Assembly (NCBI RefSeq): GCF_018219815.1
Contig: NZ_JADMKU010000014.1
Location: 47,247-111,246, forward strand
Length of the DNA: 64,000 nucleotides
Direction: 5' to 3'
Source of the DNA: Thalassovita aquimarina
Lineage (GTDB): Bacteria; Pseudomonadota; Alphaproteobacteria; Rhodobacterales; Rhodobacteraceae
Shown here: piece after piece, positions 18,988 through 29,132 of the stretch
How the letters are laid out: each line of letters begins with the position of its first letter
Numbering within the stretch: the stretch's first letter is position 1
The notes under the pieces: model-generated
Databases searched by the model: none
Told to the model about the DNA's origin: nothing
The model's input: only the letters and a program-made list of their open reading frames with translations
Made by a program: the position numbers and the translations under genes

Positions 18988-19073
18988 TGTTCCTGTCGGC
19001 ATCGGCCCGCCGAAACGCCGGGAATCCATCCTGCATTGGACCGGCGCGCCACGGCGATCAGGCGCCGGGCGCT

Positions 19074-19883
19074 TCAGGCCGTTGCCAGCACGACATTCGA
19101 AACATGTGGAAAGCGCATGGCTGTGCCATCATAGCAGTCGCCAAGCCCTGTCAGGAATTCCTCGATGGCGGCGTCGATGCGATCCCCGTCAAGCCCCGAC
19201 AGCTTGTCGCCCGTATGCATGCCACCCATCGCACCGGCGGCAAAGGCCCTGGCGTCGGGGTGATGCAGGCTCAGGGTCACGCTTTCAACCTCGATATCGG
19301 TGAAACCGGCATCTTCGAAAAGGCTGCGCAATTCGTCCCCGTCCGGCAATCCGCAAATCGCGCGAACCGCGGAACCGGCGCCCTCCCCTACATGTTTGTC
19401 CAAGGCGCGGGCCTGCGCCCGCAGCATCGGATTGACCGCAAGGCCTTGTTGTACGCAGAACGCCACTCTGCCGCCTTTCTTCATCACCCGGTGCAGTTCG
19501 CCAAGTGCGGCCAACCGGTCAGGAAAAAACTGCAGGGCTTGCTGACAATAGGCCAGGTCGAACCTGCCATCTTCGAAAGGAAGCGCGCCCACAGCCGCTT
19601 GCAGCCATTCGATGTCATGCGCGTCCGGGCTGCCAAGCCGTCGCGCGACCTTCAGCATGTCGGCGCTGTGATCGACTGCAACCTGGCTGCCAAGGTTCAG
19701 GCCCAGTTTCGCAACCTCTCGCGTCACCACGCCTGTGCCGCATGCCAGATCGAGAACATGTTCACCGGCCTGCGGCGCGGATCGGCGTATCAGTTCTCTG
19801 GCCCAGTGTTCGAAAATGACGGGGACCAGAACGGATTGATAGCGGTCGGCAAAGGCAACCGGCTTTGCGGTTTTCGGACTCAT
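19074..19883 (-). CDS. Class I SAM-dependent methyltransferase
   Basis: 269 aa. SAM-binding motif I is VLDLACGTGVVTREVAK, with Asp in VAVDHSADML as motif II and LPFEDGRFDLAYCQQALQFFPD as the Methyltransf_11 post-motif region. Substrate unknown; the fold resembles UbiE-like small-molecule methyltransferases. The ATG at 19883 is preferred because AGGAGG lies seven bases upstream; an ATG at 19907 lacks this. It stands alone on the minus strand. Confidence 0.85.
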   Translation of the reverse strand: MSPKTAKPVAFADRYQSVLVPVIFEHWARELIRRSAPQAGEHVLDLACGTGVVTREVAKLGLNLGSQVAVDHSADMLKVARRLGSPDAHDIEWLQAAVGALPFEDGRFDLAYCQQALQFFPDRLAALGELHRVMKKGGRVAFCVQQGLAVNPMLRAQARALDKHVGEGAGSAVRAICGLPDGDELRSLFEDAGFTDIEVESVTLSLHHPDARAFAAGAMGGMHTGDKLSGLDGDRIDAAIEEFLTGLGDCYDGTAMRFPHVSNVVLATA

Positions 19884-20024
19884 CGGCTTGCCTCCTGATG
19901 CGCGCATTCGCGGATGTGGATTTTCCCGGATCGATCATCGTATGCGCTGATTTCAAGCATATCACGATTGGCCAATCGCGTCAGCCTTGAGCTCCGGACG
20001 CAACGGCTGGACTGCCATGCGCCC

Positions 20025-20051
20025 AAAGAAAACCCCGGCCGAAGCCGGGGT
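20025..20051 (-). terminator. Rho-independent terminator of the LysR gene
   Basis: Read on the minus strand: ACCCCGGC-TTCG-GCCGGGGT followed by TTTCTTT. An eight-base GC-rich stem with a UUCG-type tetraloop and a T-rich tail, 33 bases after the LysR stop. Confidence 0.9.
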
Positions 20052-20083
20052 CAGGGGCGCTTGGAAAACGCGAGGGGAAAAAC

Positions 20084-20989
20084 TTACCAGTCGGTCGGCC
20101 CGGTATCGGCGAACTGATGAGCCAGGAAATCGATGAAGGCGCGCACCTTGGGCTGGGTGAACCGGCCCGGCGGGTAAACCGCGTAGATGCCCTGGGTTTC
20201 CTGCGGCAGATCGGGGATCACGTCCTCGACCAGGCCCTTTTTCATCGCATCGGCATAAAGATAGCTGGGCAGATAGGCGATCCCCAGCCCGGCTACGGCG
20301 GCGTTCAGCAGCGACTGGCCGTCGTTCACGCTCAGCCAGCCGGCGGTGCGCACCTGCCGCTTTTCGCCAGAGGGCGCGGTCAACTTCCAGACATTGCCGT
20401 TCGACTGGTTGGAATAATGCAAGAGCTTGTGTTCGTTCAGATCGTCGATCTTCTGCGGCCGGCCGTGTTTTTCGAAATAGCCGGGTGACGCGATCATCCG
20501 CTTGGTGGTTTCGGTCAGCTTGCGGGCGCGCAGCGTGCTGTCTTCCAGTTCGCCGATGCGGATCGCCATGTCGAAGCCTTCGCTGATCAGTTCCACGTAG
20601 CGGTTGTTCAGCACCATGTTGACGGTGATGTCGGGGAAATCGGACAGGAAATCGCCGAGGATCGGGCTCAGGTGATTGACGCCGAAATCGGTGGCGACGC
20701 TGATCCGCAGCAGCCCCGAAGGCGCCGATTGCATCGAGGAAACAAGCGCGTCGGCTTCGCCTGCATCGGTCAGCACCCGGCGGGCGCGATCGTAATAAGC
20801 CAGGCCGATTTCGGTCGGGCTGACGCGGCGGGTCGTGCGGTTCAGCAAACGGGCACCAAGCCGCGCCTCCAAGCTGGACACATGTTTCGAAACGGCGGAT
20901 TTCGAAATGCCCATCTTTTTCGCGGCGTCGGTAAAGCCACCTTGATCCACAACCGTGGCAAAAGCTTCCATTTCTGTCAGGCGGTCCAT
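20084..20989 (-). CDS. LysR-family transcriptional regulator
   Basis: 301 aa, standard LTTR length. Winged helix at the N-terminus: GGFTDAAKKMGISKSAVSKHV, then LEARLGARLLNRTTRRVSPTE. The effector domain is of the CrgA/DsdC-like group (ATDFGVNHLSPILGDFL, VNDGQSLLNAAVAGLGIAYLP). The start MDRLTEMEAF at 20989 has GAAGGG eight bases upstream; ATG at 20995 is also possible. No divergent target gene is evident next to it, so its regulon is unknown. It ends in a strong terminator. Confidence 0.92.
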   Translation of the reverse strand: MDRLTEMEAFATVVDQGGFTDAAKKMGISKSAVSKHVSSLEARLGARLLNRTTRRVSPTEIGLAYYDRARRVLTDAGEADALVSSMQSAPSGLLRISVATDFGVNHLSPILGDFLSDFPDITVNMVLNNRYVELISEGFDMAIRIGELEDSTLRARKLTETTKRMIASPGYFEKHGRPQKIDDLNEHKLLHYSNQSNGNVWKLTAPSGEKRQVRTAGWLSVNDGQSLLNAAVAGLGIAYLPSYLYADAMKKGLVEDVIPDLPQETQGIYAVYPPGRFTQPKVRAFIDFLAHQFADTGPTDW

Positions 20990-21166
20990 CTGCATACCCT
21001 TCGCGTGTTTGCGTCCTTGCAACCCTGTATCGGTTTGAAATCGGGCAGCACTGAGGCAGACGCAGGACAATATCGCGGTAATGTCAGGGATCGTTAATGA
21101 CGCGGAAACGACGAAACAATGCGTTGACGGATCGGACAGACCGAGGGCGCGCCAAGACGCAATGCG

Positions 21167-22075
21167 TCAAAGCACCAAGGCGATTACCGTGATCCACAGC
21201 GGCAGGGTCGCCGCCGCCAGCAGCGTCGACTGTGCCACCAGCGTCGCCGCCAATTCCCGGTCCGCCCCGAACCCGGCCGCCAGAACATGCGCTGCGGATG
21301 CCGTCGGCAGGGCGGCGAACAGCACCAGGGTGCGCGCCACCGCTTCGCTTGGTTGCAGGATCAGGCAGGCCGCCAGTGCGGCGGCGGGCGCGGCGATCAG
21401 CTTGGTCGCCACGATGATGGCGCTGAACCGGTCGAGCCGCGCCAAGGCGCCCCAGTTCATCGTCGCCCCCACCGAAATCAGCGCCACCGGGATCGCCGCG
21501 CGCGACAGCATTTCCAGCGGTGCCATGACAGGAACCGGAATCGTGATTCCGCTGATCCCCACCAGCACGCCGGAAACCGAGGCGATCAGGAACGGGTTGG
21601 TCGCCACTTTCACCACGGTTTGCCGCCAATCACCGCTGCCGCGCGACAACGCGGTCACGGCCAGCAGGTTGGCCATCGGGATCGCCATGCCCACCGCCAC
21701 CGCCAATTCGCCCACCGGTGCCGGCGACAGCGTTTCCACCGCAACGAAGCCAAGCGCGGTGTTGAACCGCCATGCGGTCTGCCAGGCGCCGGCGAAATCG
21801 CGGAACCTGTCGGGGCCGAAACGCCGCGCCAGATATCCCAGCGACAGCGCGAACAGCAGGATCGCCCAGACCGCCGGCCCGATGCTCAGCATGTCGGTCA
21901 GCGCGATCGGGCGGCTGGACGCCGCGACGAAGATCAGCGCCGGAAACAGGATTTCGAAATTCAGCCGGTCCAGCCCCTGCCAGGCGTTCGCCGACAACCG
22001 GTTACGGATCAGCCCGCCCAGACCCACCATCAGGAAACTGGGCAACAGCCCCAACAAGATAGAGATGAAAACCAT
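21167..22075 (-). CDS. AEC-family (auxin efflux carrier) transporter
   Basis: 302 aa with about ten membrane segments. The family pattern is present: N-terminal LLPSFLMVGLGGLIRNRL, LNFEILFPALIF, a central NPFLIASVSGVLVG and the second repeat PVALISVGATMNWG, KLIAAPAAALAACLIL, AALPTASAAHVLAAGFG. AEC carriers move organic acids or related small anions; substrate unknown. Start at 22075 (MVFISILLG). A second AEC gene lies at 43723-44646. Confidence 0.88.
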   Translation of the reverse strand: MVFISILLGLLPSFLMVGLGGLIRNRLSANAWQGLDRLNFEILFPALIFVAASSRPIALTDMLSIGPAVWAILLFALSLGYLARRFGPDRFRDFAGAWQTAWRFNTALGFVAVETLSPAPVGELAVAVGMAIPMANLLAVTALSRGSGDWRQTVVKVATNPFLIASVSGVLVGISGITIPVPVMAPLEMLSRAAIPVALISVGATMNWGALARLDRFSAIIVATKLIAAPAAALAACLILQPSEAVARTLVLFAALPTASAAHVLAAGFGADRELAATLVAQSTLLAAATLPLWITVIALVL

Positions 22076-22142
22076 GATGCCCCCCGCACGCCCCCGCATC
22101 TAAGGGCGCCGGCGCAGCAGGGACAAGCAGAAAGCACCGGGA

Positions 22143-22838
22143 TCAATCCGGTTCAGCCCTTGCGCCGAACAGCTTGTCGAAGGCAGCAGTCCCCGCCGGG
22201 TTGAACCGGATCACCCGGCTGCCCTTGTCCCGCCGCGCCCAGCCTTGGGCGATGAAATGGCGCAGCATGGCCTGGCCCAGCCGCCCGGCCAGATGCGATT
22301 GACGCGCGCTCCAGTCCAGACATTCACGGCACATCGGCGCCTTGCTGCGGGGCAGCCCGGCCAGGTCGATGCCCAGAGAGCCGACAAACACCTCACCCTC
22401 AGAGGTAAGCAGAAGCGTCTCGCCCTGCTGCCGCAAGTACCCGCGTTCCAGCATCGCGGCATACATCCGCACGCCCATTTCGCCGGCAAGGTGGTTGTAG
22501 CAGACCCGCGCCCGCCGCATCGCGACATCGCGCGGCCCGGTCCTCGTGCGCAGCTGCCCGGCCCCGGCGGCCAGCCCCATCAGCGCCTCGAGCACCCCGG
22601 CGACCTCATCCCCGGCCAGCCGGAAATATTTGTGCCGTCCCGATTTGCGCATGGCAATCAGCCCGCCCTGTTCCAGCTTGGCAAGATGGGCCGAGCCGGT
22701 CTGCAGACTGATCCCGGCTTCCTGCGCCAATTCGCTGGCAGTCAGCGCCTTGCCGGTCATCAGCGCGGTTAGGATGTTTGCGCGGGCGGGGTCGCCGATC
22801 AGGGCGGCGATGCGGGCGATATCGGGGCCTTCTTTCAT
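22143..22838 (-). CDS. ArsR-family winged-helix regulator (extended form)
   Basis: 231 aa. The N-terminal 90 residues form an ArsR-type winged helix (IGDPARANILTALM, LTASELAQEAGISLQTGSAHLAKLEQGGLI, RHKYFRLAG). The remaining 140 residues are an extra domain with CRECLDWSARQSHLAG, a Cys/Trp motif seen in a group of long ArsR-like proteins. It is divergent from the NIPSNAP-monooxygenase pair at 22913, its most likely target. Start MKEGPDIARIAAL at 22838; no clear ribosome site. Effector unknown. Confidence 0.82.
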   Translation of the reverse strand: MKEGPDIARIAALIGDPARANILTALMTGKALTASELAQEAGISLQTGSAHLAKLEQGGLIAMRKSGRHKYFRLAGDEVAGVLEALMGLAAGAGQLRTRTGPRDVAMRRARVCYNHLAGEMGVRMYAAMLERGYLRQQGETLLLTSEGEVFVGSLGIDLAGLPRSKAPMCRECLDWSARQSHLAGRLGQAMLRHFIAQGWARRDKGSRVIRFNPAGTAAFDKLFGARAEPD

Positions 22839-22912
22839 AGTTCGATCATGGCCGAAGCATTCCATCCGGGCAAGCCGGTATAGAAACGATGCCAACACAA
22901 AGGAAACCAGAC

Positions 22913-23236
22913 ATGCTGACCTGCATCATCCGCTATCAGATCGATCCGACCAAGAAGGCGCAGTTCGAAACCTATGCCCGCAACTGGGGTCAGGCGATTC
23001 CGCGCAACGGCGCCGAGCTGATCGGTTATTACGCCCCGCAAGAAGGGTCCACCACCCTCGCCTACGGCATCTACAACGTCGCCAGCCTTGCCGATTACGA
23101 AGCCTACCGCGCCCGGCTGGCCGCCGATCCGCTGGGACGGGAAAATTACGAATTCGCTCAACGCGAAGGCTTTCTGTTGCGTGAAGACCGCTGCTTTTTC
23201 AAACTGGCCTCGGCCCCGCACGGAGAACAGCCATGA
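22913..23236 (+). CDS. NIPSNAP-family protein
   Basis: 107 aa dimeric alpha-beta barrel: MLTCIIRYQIDPTKKAQFETYARNW is the classic NIPSNAP strand-helix start in reduced form, and YEAYRARLAADP with FLLREDRCFFKL ends the fold. Molecular role of bacterial NIPSNAP proteins is not settled. The ATG at 22913 has AAAGGAAA upstream. The stop overlaps the next gene in ATGA. Divergent from the ArsR-like regulator. Confidence 0.82.
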   Translation: MLTCIIRYQIDPTKKAQFETYARNWGQAIPRNGAELIGYYAPQEGSTTLAYGIYNVASLADYEAYRARLAADPLGRENYEFAQREGFLLREDRCFFKLASAPHGEQP

Positions 23237-23580
23237 TCGCGATCGTTTTCGAAGTCCATATCGCCGAGGGGCGCAAGCCCGACTACCTCGATATCGCCGC
23301 CGACCTGAAACCGTTGCTGGAACAGGTCGACGGTTTCATTTCGGTCGAACGGTTCCAGAGTCTGACCAACCCCGACAAGATGCTGTCGCTGTCCTTCTTC
23401 CGCGACGAAGAGGCGGTGCAGCGATGGCGCAACCTGGCCGAACACAGGGTGGCGCAGGCCAGGGGCCGCGCGGGCATCTTTTCCGATTACCGTCTGAAAG
23501 TGGTACAGGTGCTGCGCGATTACGGCATGACCGACCGGGCCGACGCCCCGAAGGACAGCTTAGCGGCGCATGGGGGATGA
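23233..23580 (+). CDS. Antibiotic-biosynthesis-monooxygenase-like (ABM) protein
   Basis: 115 aa ferredoxin-like barrel: MIAIVFEVHIAEGRKPDYLDIA, then VDGFISVERFQSLTNPDKMLSLSFF and EEAVQRWRNLAEHRVAQARGR with a conserved WRN..EH. Family members oxidise quinol-like or reactive carbonyl compounds without cofactor, but many have unknown roles. It overlaps the NIPSNAP gene by four bases and so is probably made together with it. Two perfect palindromes follow and separate it from the convergent fadH. Confidence 0.82.
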   Translation: MIAIVFEVHIAEGRKPDYLDIAADLKPLLEQVDGFISVERFQSLTNPDKMLSLSFFRDEEAVQRWRNLAEHRVAQARGRAGIFSDYRLKVVQVLRDYGMTDRADAPKDSLAAHGG

Positions 23581-23626
23581 CCCCGCCTGCCTCCACGGCG
23601 CGCCAGCGTGCATAACCCGTCAGGAA

Positions 23627-23673
23627 CCGCCCGGCGCGCGCCGGGCGGCAACCCGACCGCGCGGTCGGGTTGC
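23627..23673. terminator. Bidirectional double-hairpin terminator
   Basis: Two adjacent perfect palindromes: CCGCCCGGCGC/GCGCCGGGCGG (23627-23648) and GCAACCCGACCGC/GCGGTCGGGTTGC (23648-23673). They sit between convergent genes. No long T-run, so the call as terminator rests on position and symmetry. Confidence 0.65.
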
Positions 23674-23684
23674 CCTCATCCTCA

Positions 23685-25760
<2,076 letters not shown>

Positions 25761-25835
25761 TCATCCCAAACGCAGCGTAAAGGCCAGTATCCGGCAAAAC
25801 TGGGACACGAGATCAGCTCCCCGGCTGGATCGCCC

Positions 25836-25854
25836 GCCCGGCTTCAGGCCGGGC
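25836..25854. repeat. GC-rich hairpin
   Basis: GCCCGGC-TTCAG-GCCGGGC in the 292-base gap upstream of fadH and downstream of the small barrel gene. No T-run. It may end the minus-strand transcript of 26002-26304. I see no gene in this gap. Confidence 0.4.
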
Positions 25855-26001
25855 AGCCCCCGACCGCCGCCATGGGCGGGGGCTTCACCCCCACCCGCGC
25901 CGGGATCTGCCCTCCGCGTGGATATGAAAGGTCACTCAAATTTTCCGGCGGCGCCATTGCGAAAGAACTCAACACCGGCGCGCCGGGCGCCGGGCGCCGC
26001 A

Positions 26002-26304
26002 TCAGCTTTCGTCGACGTCGTTTTCCACGATCAGCGGCGTCTCGAAATAGTCGAAACGCGGCGCGCTGCCATAGGTTTCCTCGGCCATCCTGCACCAGTC
26101 GGCATCATGCGCGGCCTTCGCCGCCGCCACCGACGGCCAAAGGTAGATCCCGCCACCGCGATTACCGGCGGGATCATACAGATAGGTCTTGCGGATCAGG
26201 TCCGCGTTGGCGCGCCAGCGCGGGAGGGTGGCTTCGTATCTGGCCAGAACCTCTTCGCGGCTCATGCCCTCGGGCAGGTCGAATGTCACGATCTCTGTAA
26301 TCAT
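26002..26304 (-). CDS. YdhR-like small barrel protein (putative monooxygenase)
   Basis: 100 aa. MITEIVTFDLPEGMSREEVLARYEA and KTYLYDPAGNRGGGIYLWPS resemble the YdhR/ABM-type dimeric alpha-beta barrel, with the usual ...YLW pattern. Substrate unknown. No clear ribosome site before the ATG at 26304; the short leader is AT-rich. It lies 26 bases after arsH on the same strand, so it could be a distal gene of the arsenic operon, though nothing in it suggests arsenic chemistry. Confidence 0.7.
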   Translation of the reverse strand: MITEIVTFDLPEGMSREEVLARYEATLPRWRANADLIRKTYLYDPAGNRGGGIYLWPSVAAAKAAHDADWCRMAEETYGSAPRFDYFETPLIVENDVDES

Positions 26305-26330
26305 ATAATAAGGTTAACAGAAATCCGCGC

Positions 26331-27065
26331 TCAGGTCGCGGATTTCATGTTCACCCGTTTCGACAACTCTTCAAGGCTTTCCACCCGTTCCGAATAACGG
26401 TCGGTCAGATACCCCGACTGGCTGCGGGTCAGAAGGGTGAATTTCACCAGCTCCTCCATCACGTCCACCACGCGGTTGTAGAACGGTCCGGGCAGCATCC
26501 GGCCCTCTTCGTCGAATTCGTGGAATGCCTTGGGCACCGAGGATTGGTTCGGAATGGTGATCAGCCGCATCCAGCGACCGAGGATACGCAGCTGGTTGAC
26601 CACGTTGAAGCTCTGCGATCCGCCGCAGACCTGCATCACCGCCAGTGTCTTGCCCTGCGTCGGACGGATGCCGCCGATCGGGGCCAGTGGAAGCCAGTCG
26701 ATCTGCGTTTTCATGATGCCGGTCATCGCGCCGTGACGTTCGGGCGAACACCACACCATGCCTTCGGACCACATCACCATGTCGCGCAATTCCTGCACCT
26801 TGGGGTGTTCCGCCGTCGCATCGTCGGTCAGCGGCAGGCCGGAGGGGTTGAAGATCTTCGTCTCGCAACCGAACCGTTCCAGGATTCGCGCCGCTTCCTC
26901 GACCATCAGGCGGGAATAGGACCGGTCGCGCAGCGATCCGTAAAGCAGCAGGATACGCGGCTTGTGCGTGGCGCGTTCGGCCGGGAACAGGCTCTCTTCG
27001 TCAATCGGGTGGAAGCTTTGCTCTTCGATATTCGGCGTATCAGTCAACGCGGTCTCCATTTTCAT
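26331..27065 (-). CDS. arsH: ArsH, NADPH-dependent FMN reductase / organoarsenical oxidase
   Basis: 244 aa flavodoxin-like protein with the ArsH signature [10 protein letters not shown] at about 44-53, [19 protein letters not shown] and [20 protein letters not shown]. ArsH proteins use NADPH and FMN to oxidise trivalent organoarsenicals or reduce metals, and give arsenic resistance in rhizobia. The start at 27065 overlaps the end of the preceding arsC by 26 bases; an ATG at 27059 is an alternative. It is the fifth gene of the ars operon. Confidence 0.95.
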   Translation of the reverse strand: MKMETALTDTPNIEEQSFHPIDEESLFPAERATHKPRILLLYGSLRDRSYSRLMVEEAARILERFGCETKIFNPSGLPLTDDATAEHPKVQELRDMVMWSEGMVWCSPERHGAMTGIMKTQIDWLPLAPIGGIRPTQGKTLAVMQVCGGSQSFNVVNQLRILGRWMRLITIPNQSSVPKAFHEFDEEGRMLPGPFYNRVVDVMEELVKFTLLTRSQSGYLTDRYSERVESLEELSKRVNMKSAT

Positions 27066-27462
27066 TCAGAATTATCTGGCCGTCTTCCTTGCAAAGCGGA
27101 CCGCCGGGCCAGTTTTCCAGTAGGTCCAGCACCGTTTCGGACGGGCGGCACAGCTTGACGCCCTTGGGTGTGCAGACGATGGGCCGGTTCACCAGAACCG
27201 GATGTTCCAGCATCTTTTCCAGCAACACCTCGTCGGGCACCGACGGGTCCAGCAGGCCCAGTTCCTCGGCGGGCGACTTGGTGGTCCGCAGCGCCTTGCG
27301 CGGGGTCAGGTCGGCGGCGGCGAACAGCGCCAACAGTTGCGGTCGGGTCCAGCCGGTTTCCAGATACTCGATCACCGTCGGCTCATAGCCCGCCTTGCGG
27401 ATGATATTGAGCACGTTGCGCGAGGTGCCACAGTCAGGGTTGTGATGAATGACGACGCTCAT
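27040..27462 (-). CDS. arsC: Arsenate reductase ArsC, glutaredoxin-coupled type
   Basis: 140 aa. [18 protein letters not shown] carries the catalytic Cys11 as in plasmid R773 ArsC (HNPxCGTSRN), and [17 protein letters not shown] holds the conserved C-terminal arginines. It reduces arsenate to arsenite with glutathione and glutaredoxin. The ATG at 27462 overlaps the aquaporin stop (ATGA). It is the second arsenate reductase in the same operon; the other (28145-28651) uses thioredoxin chemistry. Confidence 0.95.
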   Translation of the reverse strand: MSVVIHHNPDCGTSRNVLNIIRKAGYEPTVIEYLETGWTRPQLLALFAAADLTPRKALRTTKSPAEELGLLDPSVPDEVLLEKMLEHPVLVNRPIVCTPKGVKLCRPSETVLDLLENWPGGPLCKEDGQIILNENGDRVD

Positions 27463-28148
27463 GCGGCTTTCCTTCCGGTAACGGGATCGCGGTCGGGTAC
27501 GAACAGGACGGCACCGACGGCCAGCCCGATCAGCGCCCCGACGATCTGCGCCGCGATGAACCCGGGAACATGACCCGGATAGATCCCCGCGAAGGTATCG
27601 GTAAAAGCGCGTCCGATGGTGACGGCGGGGTTGGCGAAGGACGTCGAAGCGGTGAACCAATAGGCCGCGGTGATGTACAGCCCTACCAGCCACGCGACCG
27701 CTTCGACCTTGTAGCGCACACCGCCCAGGATGGTCAGCAGCAGCCCGAACGTAGCCACCCCTTCGGAAAACCATTGCGCCCCGCCGCTGCGCAGATGGGT
27801 GGAATATTGCAGCACCGACTGGTCGAACATGACATGGGCGATAATGCTGCCCAGGATCGCGCCGATCGATTGCAGCATCACGTAAGGCAGGAATTCCACC
27901 CATTTCAGAACGCCCTTCATCCCCATGACCAGAGATACGGCGGGATTGAAATGCGCTCCGGATACCGGTCCCAGAATGGTGATCAGCACGACAAGGATCG
28001 CACCGGTCGGGATGGTGTTGCCCAAGAGCGCAAGCGCCACGTCGTCGGTCAGGGTTTCGGCCATGATGCCGGACCCGACCACTGTGCAAACCAGAATACA
28101 GGTGCCAAGCGCCTCGGCCAGCAGGCGACGCGCCAGATCGTGTTTCAC
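27459..28148 (-). CDS. aqpS: Aquaglyceroporin of the ars operon (AqpS-like)
   Basis: 229 aa major intrinsic protein with six membrane segments and both selectivity loops: HFNPAVS and FANPAVT (NPA motifs). In Sinorhizobium meliloti an aquaglyceroporin AqpS replaces the arsenite pump: arsenite made by ArsC leaves through the channel. The same position between arsR/arsC and arsH argues for that role here. It overlaps both neighbouring genes by four bases. The transport specificity is inferred from context. Confidence 0.9.
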   Translation of the reverse strand: MKHDLARRLLAEALGTCILVCTVVGSGIMAETLTDDVALALLGNTIPTGAILVVLITILGPVSGAHFNPAVSLVMGMKGVLKWVEFLPYVMLQSIGAILGSIIAHVMFDQSVLQYSTHLRSGGAQWFSEGVATFGLLLTILGGVRYKVEAVAWLVGLYITAAYWFTASTSFANPAVTIGRAFTDTFAGIYPGHVPGFIAAQIVGALIGLAVGAVLFVPDRDPVTGRKAA

Positions 28149-28651
28149 GCCGCGCCCTCCGATTCCGCCCCGATCTTGGCCAGCGCGACCTTCTGTTCGG
28201 CCAGGTTCATCCGGCCCAGCGGCAAGGCGAGGAAGGCCTCGACCCGCTGTCTCATCCGGCCATAGGCCACGCGGAACGCTTCGCGGTTTTCCGCCTCCGT
28301 CTCACCGGCGCCTGCCGGGTCGGGGATGCCCCAATGGGCGCCAACCGGCGCGCCGGGCCAGTAGGGGCAGGTTTCCCCGGCGGCACTGCTGCAGACGGTG
28401 ATGACGTAATCCATCACCGGCGCATCGGCACCGGAAAATTCATCCCAGCTTTTCGACCTGACATAGCTGGTGTCATATCCCAGCCCATTCAGCAGATCGA
28501 TGGCGAAGGGGTTGGGCGTGCCGGTGGGCTGAGACCCCGCCGAATAGGCCCTGAACCGGCCCTTTCCCAACTCGTTCACCAACACTTCGCCCAGAACCGA
28601 GCGGGCGGAATTCCCCGTGCACAGAAACAGCACGTCTTTGATATCTGTCAT
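28145..28651 (-). CDS. arsC: Arsenate reductase ArsC, thioredoxin-coupled (LMW phosphatase) type
   Basis: 168 aa with the phosphatase-like P-loop LCTGNSARS (Cys11), the redox cysteines Cys87 and Cys95 (TVCSSAAGETCP) and the acid Asp111 (GIPDPAG). Cys11/82/89 of Staphylococcus pI258 ArsC correspond to these. It reduces arsenate via an intramolecular disulphide cascade resolved by thioredoxin. Residues after about 145 extend beyond the pI258 enzyme. Nine bases after arsR and coupled to the aquaporin gene by ATGA. Confidence 0.93.
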   Translation of the reverse strand: MTDIKDVLFLCTGNSARSVLGEVLVNELGKGRFRAYSAGSQPTGTPNPFAIDLLNGLGYDTSYVRSKSWDEFSGADAPVMDYVITVCSSAAGETCPYWPGAPVGAHWGIPDPAGAGETEAENREAFRVAYGRMRQRVEAFLALPLGRMNLAEQKVALAKIGAESEGAA

Positions 28652-28660
28652 CGCTTTCCC

Positions 28661-28993
28661 TCAGCAATCGCAGGCAATGGCATCCAGAACCGGACGGCAC
28701 AGATCGGGTTCGCCGCCGCAACAGTCCTCCATCAGGAACGTCAGCATCGCGCGCAGCCCGTCCATGTCGACGAAATATCGGATCGAGCGTCCTTCGCGGG
28801 CATTGCGCACCAATCCGGCCTGAAACAGCACCGACAGGTTGGCCGACATGGTGTTCTGCTTCACGCCCAGAGCGTCCGAGATTTCGCCTGCCGCCATGCC
28901 CTTGGTTCCGGCCTTGACCAGAAGGCGAAAGGCATCCAGCCGGCTGGCCTGCGACAGGGCGGCAAAGGCAGCGAGTGTTTTTGTCTTATCCAT
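28661..28993 (-). CDS. arsR: Arsenic-responsive repressor ArsR
   Basis: 110 aa winged helix (LSQASRLDAFRLLVKAG, AAGEISDALGVKQNTMSANLSVLFQAGLV, GRSIRYFVD). There is no ELCVC motif in the DNA-binding helix; instead Cys91, Cys92 and Cys99 (EDCCGGEPDLC) plus Cys108 and Cys110 sit at the C-terminus, like the As(III) site of Acidithiobacillus ArsR. It represses its own operon until arsenite binds. First gene of the operon. Confidence 0.94.
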   Translation of the reverse strand: MDKTKTLAAFAALSQASRLDAFRLLVKAGTKGMAAGEISDALGVKQNTMSANLSVLFQAGLVRNAREGRSIRYFVDMDGLRAMLTFLMEDCCGGEPDLCRPVLDAIACDC

Positions 28994-28999
28994 ATTTCA

Positions 29000-29009
29000 C
29001 GATATATCG
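29000..29009. promoter_or_regulatory. Palindrome before arsR (possible operator)
   Basis: CGATATATCG, a perfect ten-base palindrome in an AT-rich stretch six bases before the arsR start codon. Position suits an ArsR operator or a -10 element overlapped by one, but the element is short. Confidence 0.4.
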
Positions 29010-29132
29010 ATGCAACTGCCGCCAAGCAAGCGATCTGCCCCGAGCAACCCGTGAATTTTTTATGACAGTATACGGCGCACGCACTTGACCCAACGCAAGG
29101 CGCGGCGCCCGCCCGGCCCTGTTGAATGGGGC

